A stretch of 64,000 bases of DNA from Rhinopomastus cyanomelas (Eukaryota > Chordata > Aves > Bucerotiformes > Rhinopomastidae): NCBI GenBank assembly GCA_013400115.1, contig VXBP01008204.1, positions 2,249,804 through 2,313,803 of the forward strand, in the 5' to 3' direction. Shown in pieces: positions 12,850 to 25,383 of this stretch (its first letter is position 1; every line of letters starts with the position of its first letter). A program made the position numbers and the translations under genes. A model generated the notes under the pieces. That model was not told where the DNA came from, did not search any database, and worked only from the letters and a program-made list of their open reading frames with translations.

Positions 12850-13835
12850 CAGTCTTTGACATACTGTCATTCATTTCCATGAATAGTTTTGCTATATCTT
12901 ATTTCAAATCACAACATATGTCAGGGCAGGACTACACAGAACTGCTGTGTTTACCACTGAACATTCACATTAAAATCTCTGAAAAAAGCATATAATCAGT
13001 TTAGACCCAGTGCACCGGTAGTAAATGCAAAGNNNNNNNNNNNNNNNNNNNNNCAAGGAAAAACTCCCAAACCAACCATTTCTGTGAAACTGAGCTCTCT
13101 AACAATGGCCCATTTCATTCCCATGTCACTTTCTCAGCCCAAGCTCCTCTTCAGTTGTCATAACAGCAGCTTTTGTGAGCTACTAGTCATGGCATTACCC
13201 TCATTCAAAGTACTTTTTTTTTTCTTACTTTTATTTGTGGGTTGTTTGGTTTGGGATTTCAGGGCTTGGGGGCCTTTTTAGTTAACTGTGACAAACTGCA
13301 CTAAGATTTGTCCAAGGTGGTGGTGGTGGAATTATTTTCTCCTGTAGCTGTGGCAGAAGGAAGATCAGGCTGTGCCACAGCATTCACAATACATCTCTAC
13401 AACTTTAGGTTGACCGAGACAGCTCCCCCATAGACAAACAAATTGAGCTAGGACCTTTCACAAGATTAAGTGTATATATGTGTATATATATTTATATATT
13501 CCTGAAAATCCTGATAAACCTCAGGTCTGATCCTCTCAAAGAGTGTGGTCCAGAATCCATGGAAATTCCTCCCCGTGTCTTTAGTGATTCTCACACCAGG
13601 CACTGCAAGTTGGAGTTTAGGAAGCACTACAATGGCTTCATAAAAACCACAATAGCTTCCAGAGCAAATCCAATCAAACTGGATTTTGTGAAAACATGTT
13701 TCAGAGCTGAAAAACTCAGGGGAATCTAAGAGATGTTCCAAAACAACATGCCAGAATCTTAACCACAGGCTTTTCTGTAAGAGTGAAGGAAATCCCCTCC
13801 ACACAGATAAACCTGAGGACCTCTGTTTTGGGATG
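12850..13835. repeat. First copy of a duplicated block, interrupted by a gap; likely assembly duplicate
   Basis: 12850-13032 (183 bp) recurs at 13837-14019 with no length difference and one mismatch noticed (T at 12887, C at 13874). 13054-13835 (782 bp) recurs at 14362-15143 at a constant offset of 1308. Between them, 21 Ns (13033-13053) replace the 342 bp found at 14020-14361 in the second copy. Both partial copies end exactly at runs of N, which points to a short redundant contig and an unmerged contig end rather than a biological tandem duplication. Open frames here are exact duplicates of those in the second copy. Confidence 0.85.
13033..13053. other. Assembly gap (21 N)
   Basis: A run of 21 Ns. 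By comparison with the second copy of the surrounding block, the missing sequence should be about 342 bp, so the gap size is wrong. Confidence 0.95.
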
Positions 13836-13836
13836 N
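13836..13836. other. Single-N assembly join
   Basis: One N separates the end of the first duplicated block from the start of the second. The sequence on its right restarts the block that began at 12850, so this is a contig join, not an ambiguous base. The open frame 13466-13867 (minus) crosses it and is artificial. Confidence 0.9.
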
Positions 13837-15143
13837 CAGTCTTTGACATACTGTCATTCATTTCCATGAATAGCTTTGCTATATCTTATTTCAAATCACA
13901 ACATATGTCAGGGCAGGACTACACAGAACTGCTGTGTTTACCACTGAACATTCACATTAAAATCTCTGAAAAAAGCATATAATCAGTTTAGACCCAGTGC
14001 ACCGGTAGTAAATGCAAAGTGGGGGTGCAGAGGGAAGTGGTGCAACTCAGGTCTGTTTTATCAGGTTCTTTCAGTCCCAACTAATTGACAGCACTGTCAA
14101 ATTTTGTAACATGGCCTTGGCTTGACCCAGATTCACTCAGGTACTTTCCTCACTTGGACTTTGTCTCAGTGCTGGGGCAGAGGATGCCTGTGAGTGCCAC
14201 TCTTCTAGTCTCTGGTATTTCAGGAGGGAGAAGAATGAAGCCAGACAGGCAATGGAAATAAAATAAGTTGAGGCTACTGAGGTGAAGGTAAAGGTGCCAG
14301 TGGAGGTCCTTCAAGTGCAGAGAGTAGGGAAAGATCCTTTTTCTCTTCAGTGCAGAGAAACCAAGGAAAAACTCCCAAACCAACCATTTCTGTGAAACTG
14401 AGCTCTCTAACAATGGCCCATTTCATTCCCATGTCACTTTCTCAGCCCAAGCTCCTCTTCAGTTGTCATAACAGCAGCTTTTGTGAGCTACTAGTCATGG
14501 CATTACCCTCATTCAAAGTACTTTTTTTTTTCTTACTTTTATTTGTGGGTTGTTTGGTTTGGGATTTCAGGGCTTGGGGGCCTTTTTAGTTAACTGTGAC
14601 AAACTGCACTAAGATTTGTCCAAGGTGGTGGTGGTGGAATTATTTTCTCCTGTAGCTGTGGCAGAAGGAAGATCAGGCTGTGCCACAGCATTCACAATAC
14701 ATCTCTACAACTTTAGGTTGACCGAGACAGCTCCCCCATAGACAAACAAATTGAGCTAGGACCTTTCACAAGATTAAGTGTATATATGTGTATATATATT
14801 TATATATTCCTGAAAATCCTGATAAACCTCAGGTCTGATCCTCTCAAAGAGTGTGGTCCAGAATCCATGGAAATTCCTCCCCGTGTCTTTAGTGATTCTC
14901 ACACCAGGCACTGCAAGTTGGAGTTTAGGAAGCACTACAATGGCTTCATAAAAACCACAATAGCTTCCAGAGCAAATCCAATCAAACTGGATTTTGTGAA
15001 AACATGTTTCAGAGCTGAAAAACTCAGGGGAATCTAAGAGATGTTCCAAAACAACATGCCAGAATCTTAACCACAGGCTTTTCTGTAAGAGTGAAGGAAA
15101 TCCCCTCCACACAGATAAACCTGAGGACCTCTGTTTTGGGATG
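13837..15143. repeat. Second, complete copy of the duplicated block
   Basis: An uninterrupted 1307-bp version of the block that is broken at 12850-13835. It includes the 342 bp (14020-14361) missing from the first copy. Its content is unique, non-coding sequence with a run of T near 14522. The open frames at 14350-14589 and 14786-15037 have no recognisable protein content and exist in both copies only because of the duplication. Confidence 0.85.
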
Positions 15144-18100
15144 TCTCCTTCAAGAGTTCTTCAAAAGCCCTAACTTTTGGAAAGCCTTAAAATTTGAATC
15201 TCTCTAATAGAAAGCTAGAACTCAAGCCATTAAAAAAGAAGCACTCGAGTCAGAGGATTCAACTCACGAAACAGCCTGTTGTTGTTCTTGTTGTTAGGCA
15301 GGTTTTTGTTTTGGGGATTTTATTAAGTTTGGGATTTTCTTGTTCATTTGTTTCTAAACCAAAATAATTTATGAAAAAGAGAAAGGGAGTTCTGTGTCCT
15401 CTACTCTATGGTGCAGGTCTGTTGCTACCTCCACAGCAGCTCTCCAGCCACCATGATATTTTTATTTGAAACCCACAAAGAATTAAACACAGTCTTGACT
15501 GAGAGCATCAGACCACCTCACATCCCAGAGCAGGGTTGATTTGAGCTTTACCAGGTCAACCTGCAGTGCTCACACTTGCAGAGTGAGCATGCACCCTGCC
15601 ATGCCAATCAATCTTTCCATCAACATTAGAGTTCAGGTCTGAGCATCAATTCAGACATTCAATCAGGATTTATTTTCTTTTCATTTTGCTTCAGAGGCTG
15701 ACAAGTGGGCTTGAGAAGATTTCAATATGCTGATTCTCCTTTATAAAAGCAATTACATGCAGAGAAGCATAGAACAACCTCAACTGCTCAAAAAGCCCAA
15801 TTGGACTTCTGATTTAGTAAGAAGTTTGGTAAGAACTGCTCAGCACCATTAGTGAGAGCTACTAAGCATCCTGCAGGATCTGACCTTACAGCACTCTAAC
15901 AGAGCCCTGAGCTAGAACCAGGAAAGATATTTTCTTTTTAACTGTTTTGATCACATTACTTCAATCACATTACTCAGAGTCCCAAGATCAGATTCTGTGA
16001 ACTAATTTCCCATTGACAAAAAGATATTATTCATCTTCACATCAGCCCAGTTGAAGTCTACTCCCAGTTGGATTAGCATGATTTTTATTCTATTGTCCTC
16101 GGCTGGTGGACCATTTATTCCAGTGTATTGTCTTCAGTAATGATGAATAAATACAATTACAGAAATCCAGAAATGAGCTGGATTGTCTGAAGCAGTGATT
16201 TTGGAGGCCAGATGGTGCTCTTCCACTGAACATCCTTTAGGATTAATGAAAGGAATCTATATTCAACCATGGGACAAGCACTTGAGAGACATCAGTGAGC
16301 AAAGCTGTAGTAATTAACACTTGCACCTATGTGTTTCATCCATTCCCAGCTTACTGGCTTGTTATTTCAGTTGAGCTTTTCCCAGCCACCTTATGGCTTC
16401 TCTGAGTTTCCACCTACCCACTTTGGACCTTATCATCAGTCTCATTCTTCCAATACATTCGGCTTCTATACTTTCAGTTGTGTTTATGGGATGGATAAGC
16501 AGCAGCATCCTATTCCAGTAAAGTTAATATGACCTTTAATTATTCCAACCACAATACTAAATCAAGGTCCCTCAGAGCAAAAAGGAGGATCCACTATACT
16601 TAGTCACACTCAGATCTCTTGCTGTGCCTGTACTGAGCAATACTGCTTGTGTGTCCAGTGTAGGAAAAGCTGTGTATAAAAGCTGTCACACATTCAGTGA
16701 TAGATCCCATCAGCACCTAATCTCTTCTCAGGAACTTGCAGCTATGGAACAGCATGGACAGCCCCCACTCAGCACCAAACTGACATTCAGGAAATAAATG
16801 GAGGAGAGAATAAACATTTTCTAATTTATTTTCAAATGCAAAATTTCTCTGCTTCTTCCTGCACTTAACTAAGCCTCCTCCACATTAGCTATTCCATGGC
16901 ATCCCTTTTATAATGCTTGACAAGTGGACTCAAGGCATATAAATTCCTAGGGGAAGAATTTTTTCAGGGGAAAAGAAGAAGGGAACCCATCTTAGCAGTA
17001 CTCCAGCATACATACCAATAAAAGAACTTGAGCAATCACTTCCTGGGCGTAATTACAGTCATCTGCATCTGTGACTAAGTGACCTGTCAAAGTGTCAAAG
17101 AATCTACTTCAGGGAGTGAAAATCCTTGCTCATAACCACAGCCCATGTCAACACCTGCAATTCTCCCATTTTCATTCTAGCTATACAGAAACTGTCTATG
17201 CTTGCAGTTAAGTAATGCCTACTATATGTAGGTACAAAGGTGTCTATCCTAAGTGTGTTAGATCTTGTCCTAGCATCATATTAAATCTGAGCTAAACATC
17301 CTCAGAGGATTTCTGCAAATCCAAAAATAAAGAAGGCTCCAGACAAACAATACTCAATAAAGAATCTTCCAAAACAAGTTGAGTTTCACCTGGCAGGGGA
17401 AGAAGGTGATGTACTGGCCTGTTGATGCAAGGTGAAAACCAAAATCTCTTCACAGAAGTGCAAACATATAATTATTAAGCTGGCAGCAAGAATATTTCTG
17501 CACAGGCCAAGTCATTATGGTCAAGGGCCATAAATTACAAATTAGGCTAATTTCACAAGTTAACCTCAATAAATTAAGAATCACTTCTTCAACCTCCATG
17601 CCACTACTTAACATCTCTCTGGGTAAATGCCACTGATCTGTGACAGTCACTGGTGAATCTCAAATGAGAATTTCCCCGATTTTTGAACCTGAAAATGGAC
17701 AGCAGGAGAAAATGTAAGTAAAAGATACCAGCCCCACACTGTAGAGGATAATAAGCAAAAAAATTGTTCGAGGCTTGATCTAAGAGATTTGACCCAGTGT
17801 CATTCAGGGGTTAGTCTTAATTCAAAGTAGAATGCTCTCAGGAAGCACCATTCTTGAGTGCTCAGAGCGCGGATACCTACAGATAGAAGCTATTAGCTTC
17901 CTTCTAGTTTCCCCAGGAGTCAAAAATCTACTTAAAGACCTATTTTTTAAAATCAGGGACTGAGGGTACTATGAGTCTAGTCTGCACAACCTATATGTCC
18001 TTCCATAACACCCTCTCCTAAAACAGATCAAGAACTAACACTGCTGGTGGGGCAGCTCCCAGGTTCAGAAAACAAGCTGGCTGTTGTCTGATCTCATTTC

Positions 18101-21100
18101 TCAGTATCACATATAGCCTGAAGATGCCTCGGAAATTGTCAGTGTGACCCACAGTTGGGAAAGTATGAACATCCCTGTGAGTGAAAAAATGGACTCGGAA
18201 GAAACTAGCACAGCCTCATAAATAATTTTAAGCCTGGGCTCAGAGCATTCTGTATAAAAGGTTCATTTTTACTCTACATCACTCTCCAAGATCGCAGATA
18301 TATACCTCACACCCTGATCTGGGCAGAGAAGAAATTTTTCTCAAGACCTATAACAAATGGCCAGTCAGAAATGGCAAGCCAAGGGGAAAGAAATTACTAA
18401 CCAATGCTCCGAAAAGAGCATCTTCATAAAATGTAGCCAGGTTGGGCTGATTCTGAGCACATGGTGTCATATAAGAGGACATAAAACTGCTTTCTGCATA
18501 AGCAGAGGTACTACAGATTGTTACGGCACTTAAAAAGTTCTACACCTCTCTCTGACATGATGCAAGAAGGGAACAAACTTCTGCTCACATGGGCTTAACT
18601 TGACCGTAAAATAATGTAACTCGCAGTAGTAAAAAGAAAAATACATATTTTTTAGAACATTCAAGTAATACCTCATGTATAATTATTTAATGAAGTCAAC
18701 ACCATCTTCAGTTATCCCTACAGCATTCAGAAGGCACGGCTGACTAGATGTTATAACCTACTTAATGAACTCCATTTGGTTTCTTCAAGAGATCTCTGGT
18801 CACTAAACTAATGAAGGCTGGGTGAGCAGGGCCAGACTGAGAATCTGTTTGCCCTGTGGTGGACAAGCTAAGCAGGGCACCTTAATTACTTAATTGTTGG
18901 TAAGACTCTGAAAAGCACAAGTGAAACTTCCGCAATTAGAAGTAGCAACGGAAGGACAGAATCTAACACATGGAGAAGACCAACCACCTGGTAAATTACT
19001 GCTACTGAGGGGCAATAAAGCATAAGGTCATAATTTGTGACACTACATGATTACTGTAGTAGCATAACTATTATGCAATATTCTCAGGCTCTAGAGGAAA
19101 AATGGATACAGCAAAGAAACATTAACCTATTCTTCTAAGTTGATAACTGATTAGAAACTGAATATTATTAATATCCTAAAAATAATCTCATTTAGTGCAT
19201 TAATTTTCATGTAGTGTGGTTCTGATGGATGTCAATGTCAAAGGGTACCCATGCTATGCTGCTGCCAGGTGGTGAATTTGTACCATTATAACAGCAGTAA
19301 GTCCATTATAGGAGGAAGAAGACTGAGCTGGAGAGTTTTCTGGAGAGTTTGAACACAGTTCATAAATGTCTGTTCTCGCCTTTCCTGTTTTAAGGATAAT
19401 TTTCTGTAATCAGGACAGCTAGAGATGTGGCAGATTTGCCACAACTTAAAACCCTTTGGTCATTCTATATATCTTAAAGGTATCACTGCAGCTCCACTTG
19501 CTCATTCCATTTCCAGTTGTGCAGACACGACATAAGATTTGCTGGGTGAAACACTGCTATGTGTTATGAAGGACACAGGACTTGAAAGATGAAGTTATTT
19601 TATTCTGCTTTGAGTTGTTTCTTGCATTATCAAAATTTGTATAAGTGGATAACATGAGGAAACAGCACCATCCTGAAAATGAGTTTGCAGTTTTACATAA
19701 CTAGGGCTTTGAATAATACGTTATTGTTCTGAGTCTGGATTTATAAGAGGTCAAGAGGCTTTGGTTCTTGGAAAGGATAGACAGTCTGGTTTGTTAGAGC
19801 ATCAGAAAACTACACAAGGGTTTTGTCCAAGGCAAAAAGGAGCTGGAGAGGGAACAGACTATTGTTTGGAAAATCAGAGGTAGTTGTTCACTACTCTGAT
19901 TTAAGGAACCTAGGCTTCTTGCTCATCTTCCCTTTCCTTGCAGTTCTTTTTGCTACTTGTCCACTGGAGCTGTCAACTCTTCTGCCATATGTGGCCTATC
20001 AGCCTCTTTTTGAATCATCTGCTCTCTGCTTATAGAGATATATACACATAAATGCCCCAAATGAGAACATTTTACCAGTCATTATCCAGCACATCAGGTT
20101 GAGAACAGACTATTACCTACTAATGACTGCTTCAAGACCACAGAACGAACTTCAGGCCTCTATAAACAGACCCACATGTTCCATTTTCCTGCTGTTCTTC
20201 AAGGCAAAATAATTTATGATCAGGTTCTATTCAATATTGTGTGCACTGCTATTGAAATTATCAGGCACAAGCAACCTTTTTTTGCACAAAGCATGCGTGA
20301 ACAGTTCTGCAGTCACTCCACGCAGAGCATCATTCTCTTATTTGAATCCACACATCCACACACAGCGACGATACGTCCTTGCAAACACTAGTGCAAGTGT
20401 GTAGATACAGTCAAGATCATGCAATCACAAGTCAATAATATTAACACATGAATGTATACAGCCTCAAAAGACACTGCACACTCATCTACAGGTAACACCT
20501 CATTGCACATATTCTGGTGCAAACACGTTAACACACAAGCCACAGTCAAATGCAACCACAGCTGCATATGAAACTAATGACAAGCTACATGCGAGAAGCC
20601 GGCAACAATCACATCAGAGCACCTGTACTACCCAACTGTACCACATTTGAATTTCATCCCGTTTCAGTTACAGCTTGAACCTTTGAGTACAGTAAATAAT
20701 CCTTTTCTAGCCTGTGATACATGAGCAGTGAAGACAACAATGTCAATTATATAAATTTAATAGCCCAAAATGGCAATAAAATGGGAAAATCCCAGCACTA
20801 CCCGTAAAAGCACATTAGCCTGACCCATATTTACTCTTTTCTGGATAAATTAGTTGGTTTCTCAAAGCTTATGGGAAACACGAATAGTAATGAAGCAGAA
20901 AAATGATGAATATTAAAAAATGAGGGTGATCCATGAATGGTTATAAACTTGCCCCTCTTTGTTGCCCATGCACTTTTGATGAGCTTGCAAAGTTTTAAAC
21001 CTCTTAAATTTAGGAGAGAGCAGTTTTATTTCTTTCAAGCTACAGTGAAAATAATTTCCTTATCTATCATTTAGAATGGTTTAATACTTTCATTAATCCA

Positions 21101-22384
21101 CACATCATAAAGCATAGAGTGATTTTTATACTTACTCCAATCACTCATTGTGCCTCCTGCAAAAGGAAAATGGCTGTTTTCTGCTGATTCTGAAGCTAAA
21201 CTTAAGGCCACTATCTCCATCAGCCAGGCCAGTCATGAAAGCCAAGATTTAAAGGCAGACAGAACAGGTGCCATCTCTGCTCTGTTTTTAATGGACAAAT
21301 TGTTGGCCTTTGGCATCTGGCAGGCCTGGCAATATGCTGGCAAAGAAATCTTGCCCTGTCACATGGTTTGATGGAAACCATGTAGGACATGGGCTAGAGC
21401 AACAGTGATCTTGTTAGCCAGATGAGCCAGTCACCCTCTTCCTGTGCCCTTGTCTCTAGATACACTGCCCTCACCCAAGCAAAACGTGACGAATCATTTC
21501 CAAAACACTTTGGCAGGACAGGGAGGGCTTGCAGAGAAACGATCGAGATCTAGCTACCTGAAATGAGAGTTGGTATGGGCTTCAAGAAATACAGTCACAG
21601 CTGTAATCAGTAGAACAGGTAAAAATCCTGTGCCATCAAGGGCTTTCTTCTATTAGTATTTATTTTCCATCCAGCCATTCCATGAATCTCCAACCAAACA
21701 AAGGATTTTTGACAAAAGACTTTTCTTGTCCTTAAAAACAGCCGTATCTTCATCATCTACCAGGCAATCAATGCGATGATTTCAGAAGCTATTGAATTGC
21801 TCAGCTTCTACTGTCTCTAGCTGTTTCTATTTGTCAGGCAGTAATTTTCCCCACACTGTGGACTTTGACAGCTCCAGAACTGATTGACGATTTAAGAAAC
21901 AGAACCTTGTTATTAATGTCTTACTATGGTATCGGTTTAAGCCCAGATCTATAAAGCATCAGGGTTTAGGCACTTACCACAACACAAGTTATCAAGCATC
22001 CCCAGCAATGTCAATAGGATTTTGGCCAGCTCTCTTAATGCACCCAAAGCTAGCTCAACACTCCTCAGAAATACATGAAAATTCAATTGACCACCCTATG
22101 GATGATCTGTACTTGCCATGAGATGGGCATGAAGGCTGCAGTAAAGCTCAGTGTTGAACTTACATGTGCCTGTTGACACTACAGAGTTCAAAACCTGTGG
22201 GGAATGGTCCCCTCCTCAGTAACAGATCTTACCTCATATACCAGCCTCTTCCTCAGGGGTGTCAGACTTTCTTTTGTTGCACTCTGCATGTGAATATCAG
22301 GATGACTGCCATTTTGTTTCTGTCAGCAGGCAATAGGTCTTGGACAACTCCTCTTCAGGTAGTTATAGAGTCATAAGATCCTAC
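15144..22384. other. Long non-coding stretch, no gene recognised
   Basis: About 7.2 kb of AT-rich sequence free of recognisable CR1, LTR or exon. Open frames are all shorter than 75 codons. 20300-20560 is loosely enriched in CACA words, perhaps an eroded CA repeat. Confidence 0.6.
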
Positions 22385-22672
22385 CTGAGTCTCCTTCTCC
22401 TCCAGGCTAAACTCCAGCATCCTCAGCATCTCCTCATAACTTTCCCTCCAGGCCCTTCACTAGTCTTGTTGCTCTCCTCTGGATCCACTCCAGCACCTCA
22501 ATATATTTCTTGAAGTGAGGAGCCCAGAACTGCCCCCAGTACTCAAGGAGAGGCCTCACCAGTTCCCAGTACAGGGGGAGAATTACATCCCTAGTCCTGG
22601 GGCCACACTATTCATGATACAAGCCAGGATGCCATTGGCCTTTTGTGCCACCTATGCACACTGCTGGCTCCA
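22385..22672 (-). mobile_element. CR1 LINE internal fragment (old)
   Basis: A minus-strand fragment of the region upstream of the CR1 3' end. Recognisable blocks are CTTGTTGCTCTCCTCTGGAT near 22464, CCACTCCAGCACCTCAAT near 22485, AAGGAGAGGCCTCACCAG near 22544, and GATACAAGCCAGGATGCCAT near 22615. It lacks the CR1 3' tail, so it was cut at both ends after or during insertion. It is diverged and has no intact frame, implying an older copy than those with clean octamer tails. Confidence 0.85.
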
Positions 22673-22764
22673 AAGCTGTGACACCTCATACACATTGAAA
22701 CAAGACTCCAAGCTTTCTGGACCACTTTTCAGAACTTAAATAGTGAAAAGATCAAATCTTGGGA

Positions 22765-22835
22765 AAGACTGAAAATACTCCAGTATGTCCAGAAATACTG
22801 GACAAGACAGAAAATACTCCAGAAAATACTTGACA
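22765..22835 (+). repeat. Short direct repeats of a GAAAATACTCCAG word
   Basis: GAAAATACTCCAG occurs at 22771-22783 and again at 22810-22822, with a partial third GAAAATACT at 22822-22830. The spacing is 39 bp. An inverted pair, CCAGTAT / ATACTGG, lies between them. This looks like a small local duplication. Confidence 0.6.
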
Positions 22836-23071
22836 TTACTGCACAGAGGTTTGGCAATCAGACACCTCTCGCCTTTCAAAGTGCAGCATTTTCCATTTCA
22901 CTTACATCAAACAAATGCTATTTAGGTGTGTTTGTCATTTGGGTAGGAGTTGTCATCTCAACTCTCCCCGCTTTTTTGCTACCATTTCCAGAGAGGTCAG
23001 TAGTACAATGACCTGTTCCCAAGCACGTTGAGAAATAGATTCAAAGCCAAACAAGAGTCTAATGAGATGTA

Positions 23072-23314
23072 CATCATAGAATCATAGAATCATTACAGAT
23101 TGGAAGGGACCTCGAAAGATCATCTAGTCCAATCCACCTGCAACAGCAGGATCACCTAAACCAAGTCACACAGGAACCCGTCCAGTCGGGTCTTGAATAT
23201 CTCCAGAGAAGGAGACTCCACAACCCCCCTGGGCAGCCTGTTCTAGTGCTCCATCACCCTCACCATGGAAAAAAACCACATCCTTCTTGTAATAAGGGCT
23301 CCAGAACTGGACAT
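23072..23314 (-). mobile_element. CR1 LINE 3' end with an internal rearrangement
   Basis: Starts with two CATAGAATCATAGAATCATT-type octamers (the CR1 tail read from the minus strand), followed by the conserved ACCTCGAAAGATCATCTAGT block and the TCTCCAGAGAAGGAGACTCC block. After about 23270 it departs from the usual CR1 order and jumps to a GGGCTCCAGAACTGGACA block that normally lies several hundred bases further into the element. This implies an internal deletion. Confidence 0.85.
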
Positions 23315-25181
23315 CAAATTTGACCATGTTAAATGGAGTTATTTAACAGCCTTTGAAGTCACACAAGGTGCTTTGGAATGGTTTGAATGTGTCCAGCCTG
23401 TTCACTTCATGCATCACATTTAAGCTCTTGCTAGTTTTAGCCCTCCATGATATTAATTTGTGAGTATCTCTGCAAGACAACTGAATGAAAACCAGCTTCA
23501 TTCTGCATACCTTTCAGAGTTTTGCAGAAATTGCAGGTAAATGTAGAAGGTGGTCACAACCTTTTGATATGCAGTTAGAAAGCCTCCCAGTGCCTTCTTT
23601 CAAATAAATTTAAAGCATTTGTCTTTCAAATAAATGTAAAGCATTTATCAGTGACAAGCAATGTTATTCCTATTCCAAAAGGTCTAATCAGTGTGTCAGC
23701 TGGATTATTAGTAAAACAAATCCACCACCACAGGTCATAAATGCAGTATTTTTTGCCAAACACTCCTCACCTTCTGATAAGGTTCTCAGGTGTTATTCTA
23801 GGACAATGCAACATTTTGTAAATTAATTTTTTTGTTAGATGTTAAACTAGCAAAGATCTCATTTGTTTTTCCTGAATAAGACAGGTGGGTAGGGTTTTTC
23901 AATACTGTTCTCTGGTATGATAATGTGGAAACAAGCACAGGGATGAAAGATTGTTTCGTTCCTTAGAAGCACTGGAGGGATTAACTACCATTACGAAGCG
24001 TTGGTGAAAAATTGGGTTTTCTACTTCTGATACTAATATTTAGGAAACCTTGTGGAAAGTCAAACATGAGAGGTAAATTTTTCCAGCTTAGCTTTTGCTG
24101 AAGTGCTGCAGGCAACAGAAACAGAAGGCCACATCCATTCTGAGAGGCACATTGCCAGTTTAGCACTTGTATATGCTTGCTTCTCTAATGGTCCACCCCT
24201 CACCTCATCGCAGGTCTCTCCCAGGTGTCCCAGCCTTATCTCCAGTCCATATTCATTCCAAATGACCCTGCAGAACAGTAATGGGCATTTAACCCCCAGA
24301 GGTCTTAATGTGGGGCAACCTCACTGGCTCCTCATGAATTCAGAGCAACTGGCCCCTCCTGGGTATTGCAGCACTCCATACACTCTCTGCTTTGTATTGG
24401 TTCACAAAAAACCCCACAGCAGAGCAATTCATAATGTATTTGCTTCAGTAGTCAGGATGACAAAACACCACCCCAACGAACCGAAACCCGTGATAGGTGA
24501 ACAAGTGAAGACCGGTACTGGGTTCAGGTTGTGTTACTCTCATGCTGCTCCTACATTAAACATGTAGTCTTGCTGAACACGGCAATGACCCTTCCAGAAG
24601 CTGATGCACACTTCCCCTCAGTGTGCAGACCTCCCTGTGGATAAAATGCTTCCAAGCAATTTTGCAACCTCAACACGTTTAGCTGGCTTTTTCATACAAT
24701 GATAATTTGTACAGAACCTTTCATCCACCTTTAGAAATACTAACTAAACCTAGATTGTTACCAAAAAATCCTAGAAATTCAAACTTGTATCTGGAAAATG
24801 TCAGTTCTCAGGGCCAAAATTTGGTCTGCATGAGTAAAAGGTCATTTTGCAGACACACACTCATTAATATAAATAAGGATGTAAAAATCTCTGCATGGGC
24901 ATGTATGCACAAGCCCCTACCTGCTCGGTACCACAGAGGAACACCTTGTCATTGCCTTTTGTGTGTGATCCATTTTTCACATCAAAACAGTTTTTCATAG
25001 CTCAGTATTTTGCAGATAGATTACAGCACTAGTTATTACACTTCAAATTGTGTCCAAACTTGGCCACTTCCTTCTGTATAAGTCACCAAGCCAGCGACCT
25101 CATTGTTCAGAGTGATGCTTCAAGCTAGTACTCAGGTCTAACTTGAAACATATTTACTGTTCTCTTGGATGGTGGCTCATT
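23315..25181. other. Non-coding stretch, nothing recognised
   Basis: Contains the 154-codon plus-strand open frame at 24103-24567, one of the longest in the window. It has no domain, signal peptide or family motif I recognise, and nothing resembling splice-flanked coding sequence around it. Confidence 0.5.
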
Positions 25182-25383
25182 CTTTACTGTAAGGGTCACA
25201 GGGCACTGGAACAGACTCCCCAGGGAGGTCGTGGAGTCTCCTTCTCTGGGGACGTTCAAGGCCCGCCTGGATGCGTTCCTCTGTGATCTGTGTTAGATAG
25301 TTTTGTCCTGCTCCGGCAGGGGGGTTGGACTCGATGATCTCTTGGGTCCCTTCCAACCCCTAACATCCTATGATCCTATGATC
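25182..25383 (+). mobile_element. CR1 LINE 3' end, about 200 bp, little diverged
   Basis: A clean copy of the CR1 3' end: ACTGTAAGGGTCACAGGGCA, CCAGGGAGGTCGTGGAGTCT, GGGGACGTTCAAGGCCCGCC, then GGTTGGACTCGATGATCTCT and a tail of ATCCTATG octamers. It retains several CpGs, which decay quickly, so it is probably one of the youngest insertions here. The ATCCTATG tail differs from the ATTCTATG or ATTCTGTG tails of the other copies and is shared only with the 47-bp copy at 27654. Confidence 0.9.

Noticed and set aside
13466..13867. 133-codon minus-strand open frame crossing an N
   Set aside because: It crosses the contig join at 13836 and is duplicated at 14774-15112 only because of the assembly duplication.
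12850..15143. Biological tandem duplication or novel mobile element
   Set aside because: Copy boundaries coincide with N runs, identity is near complete, and there are no terminal repeats or target duplications. An assembly artefact is simpler.
24103..24567. 154-codon plus-strand open frame
   Set aside because: No family motif, signal peptide or repeat structure, and no conserved-looking neighbours.
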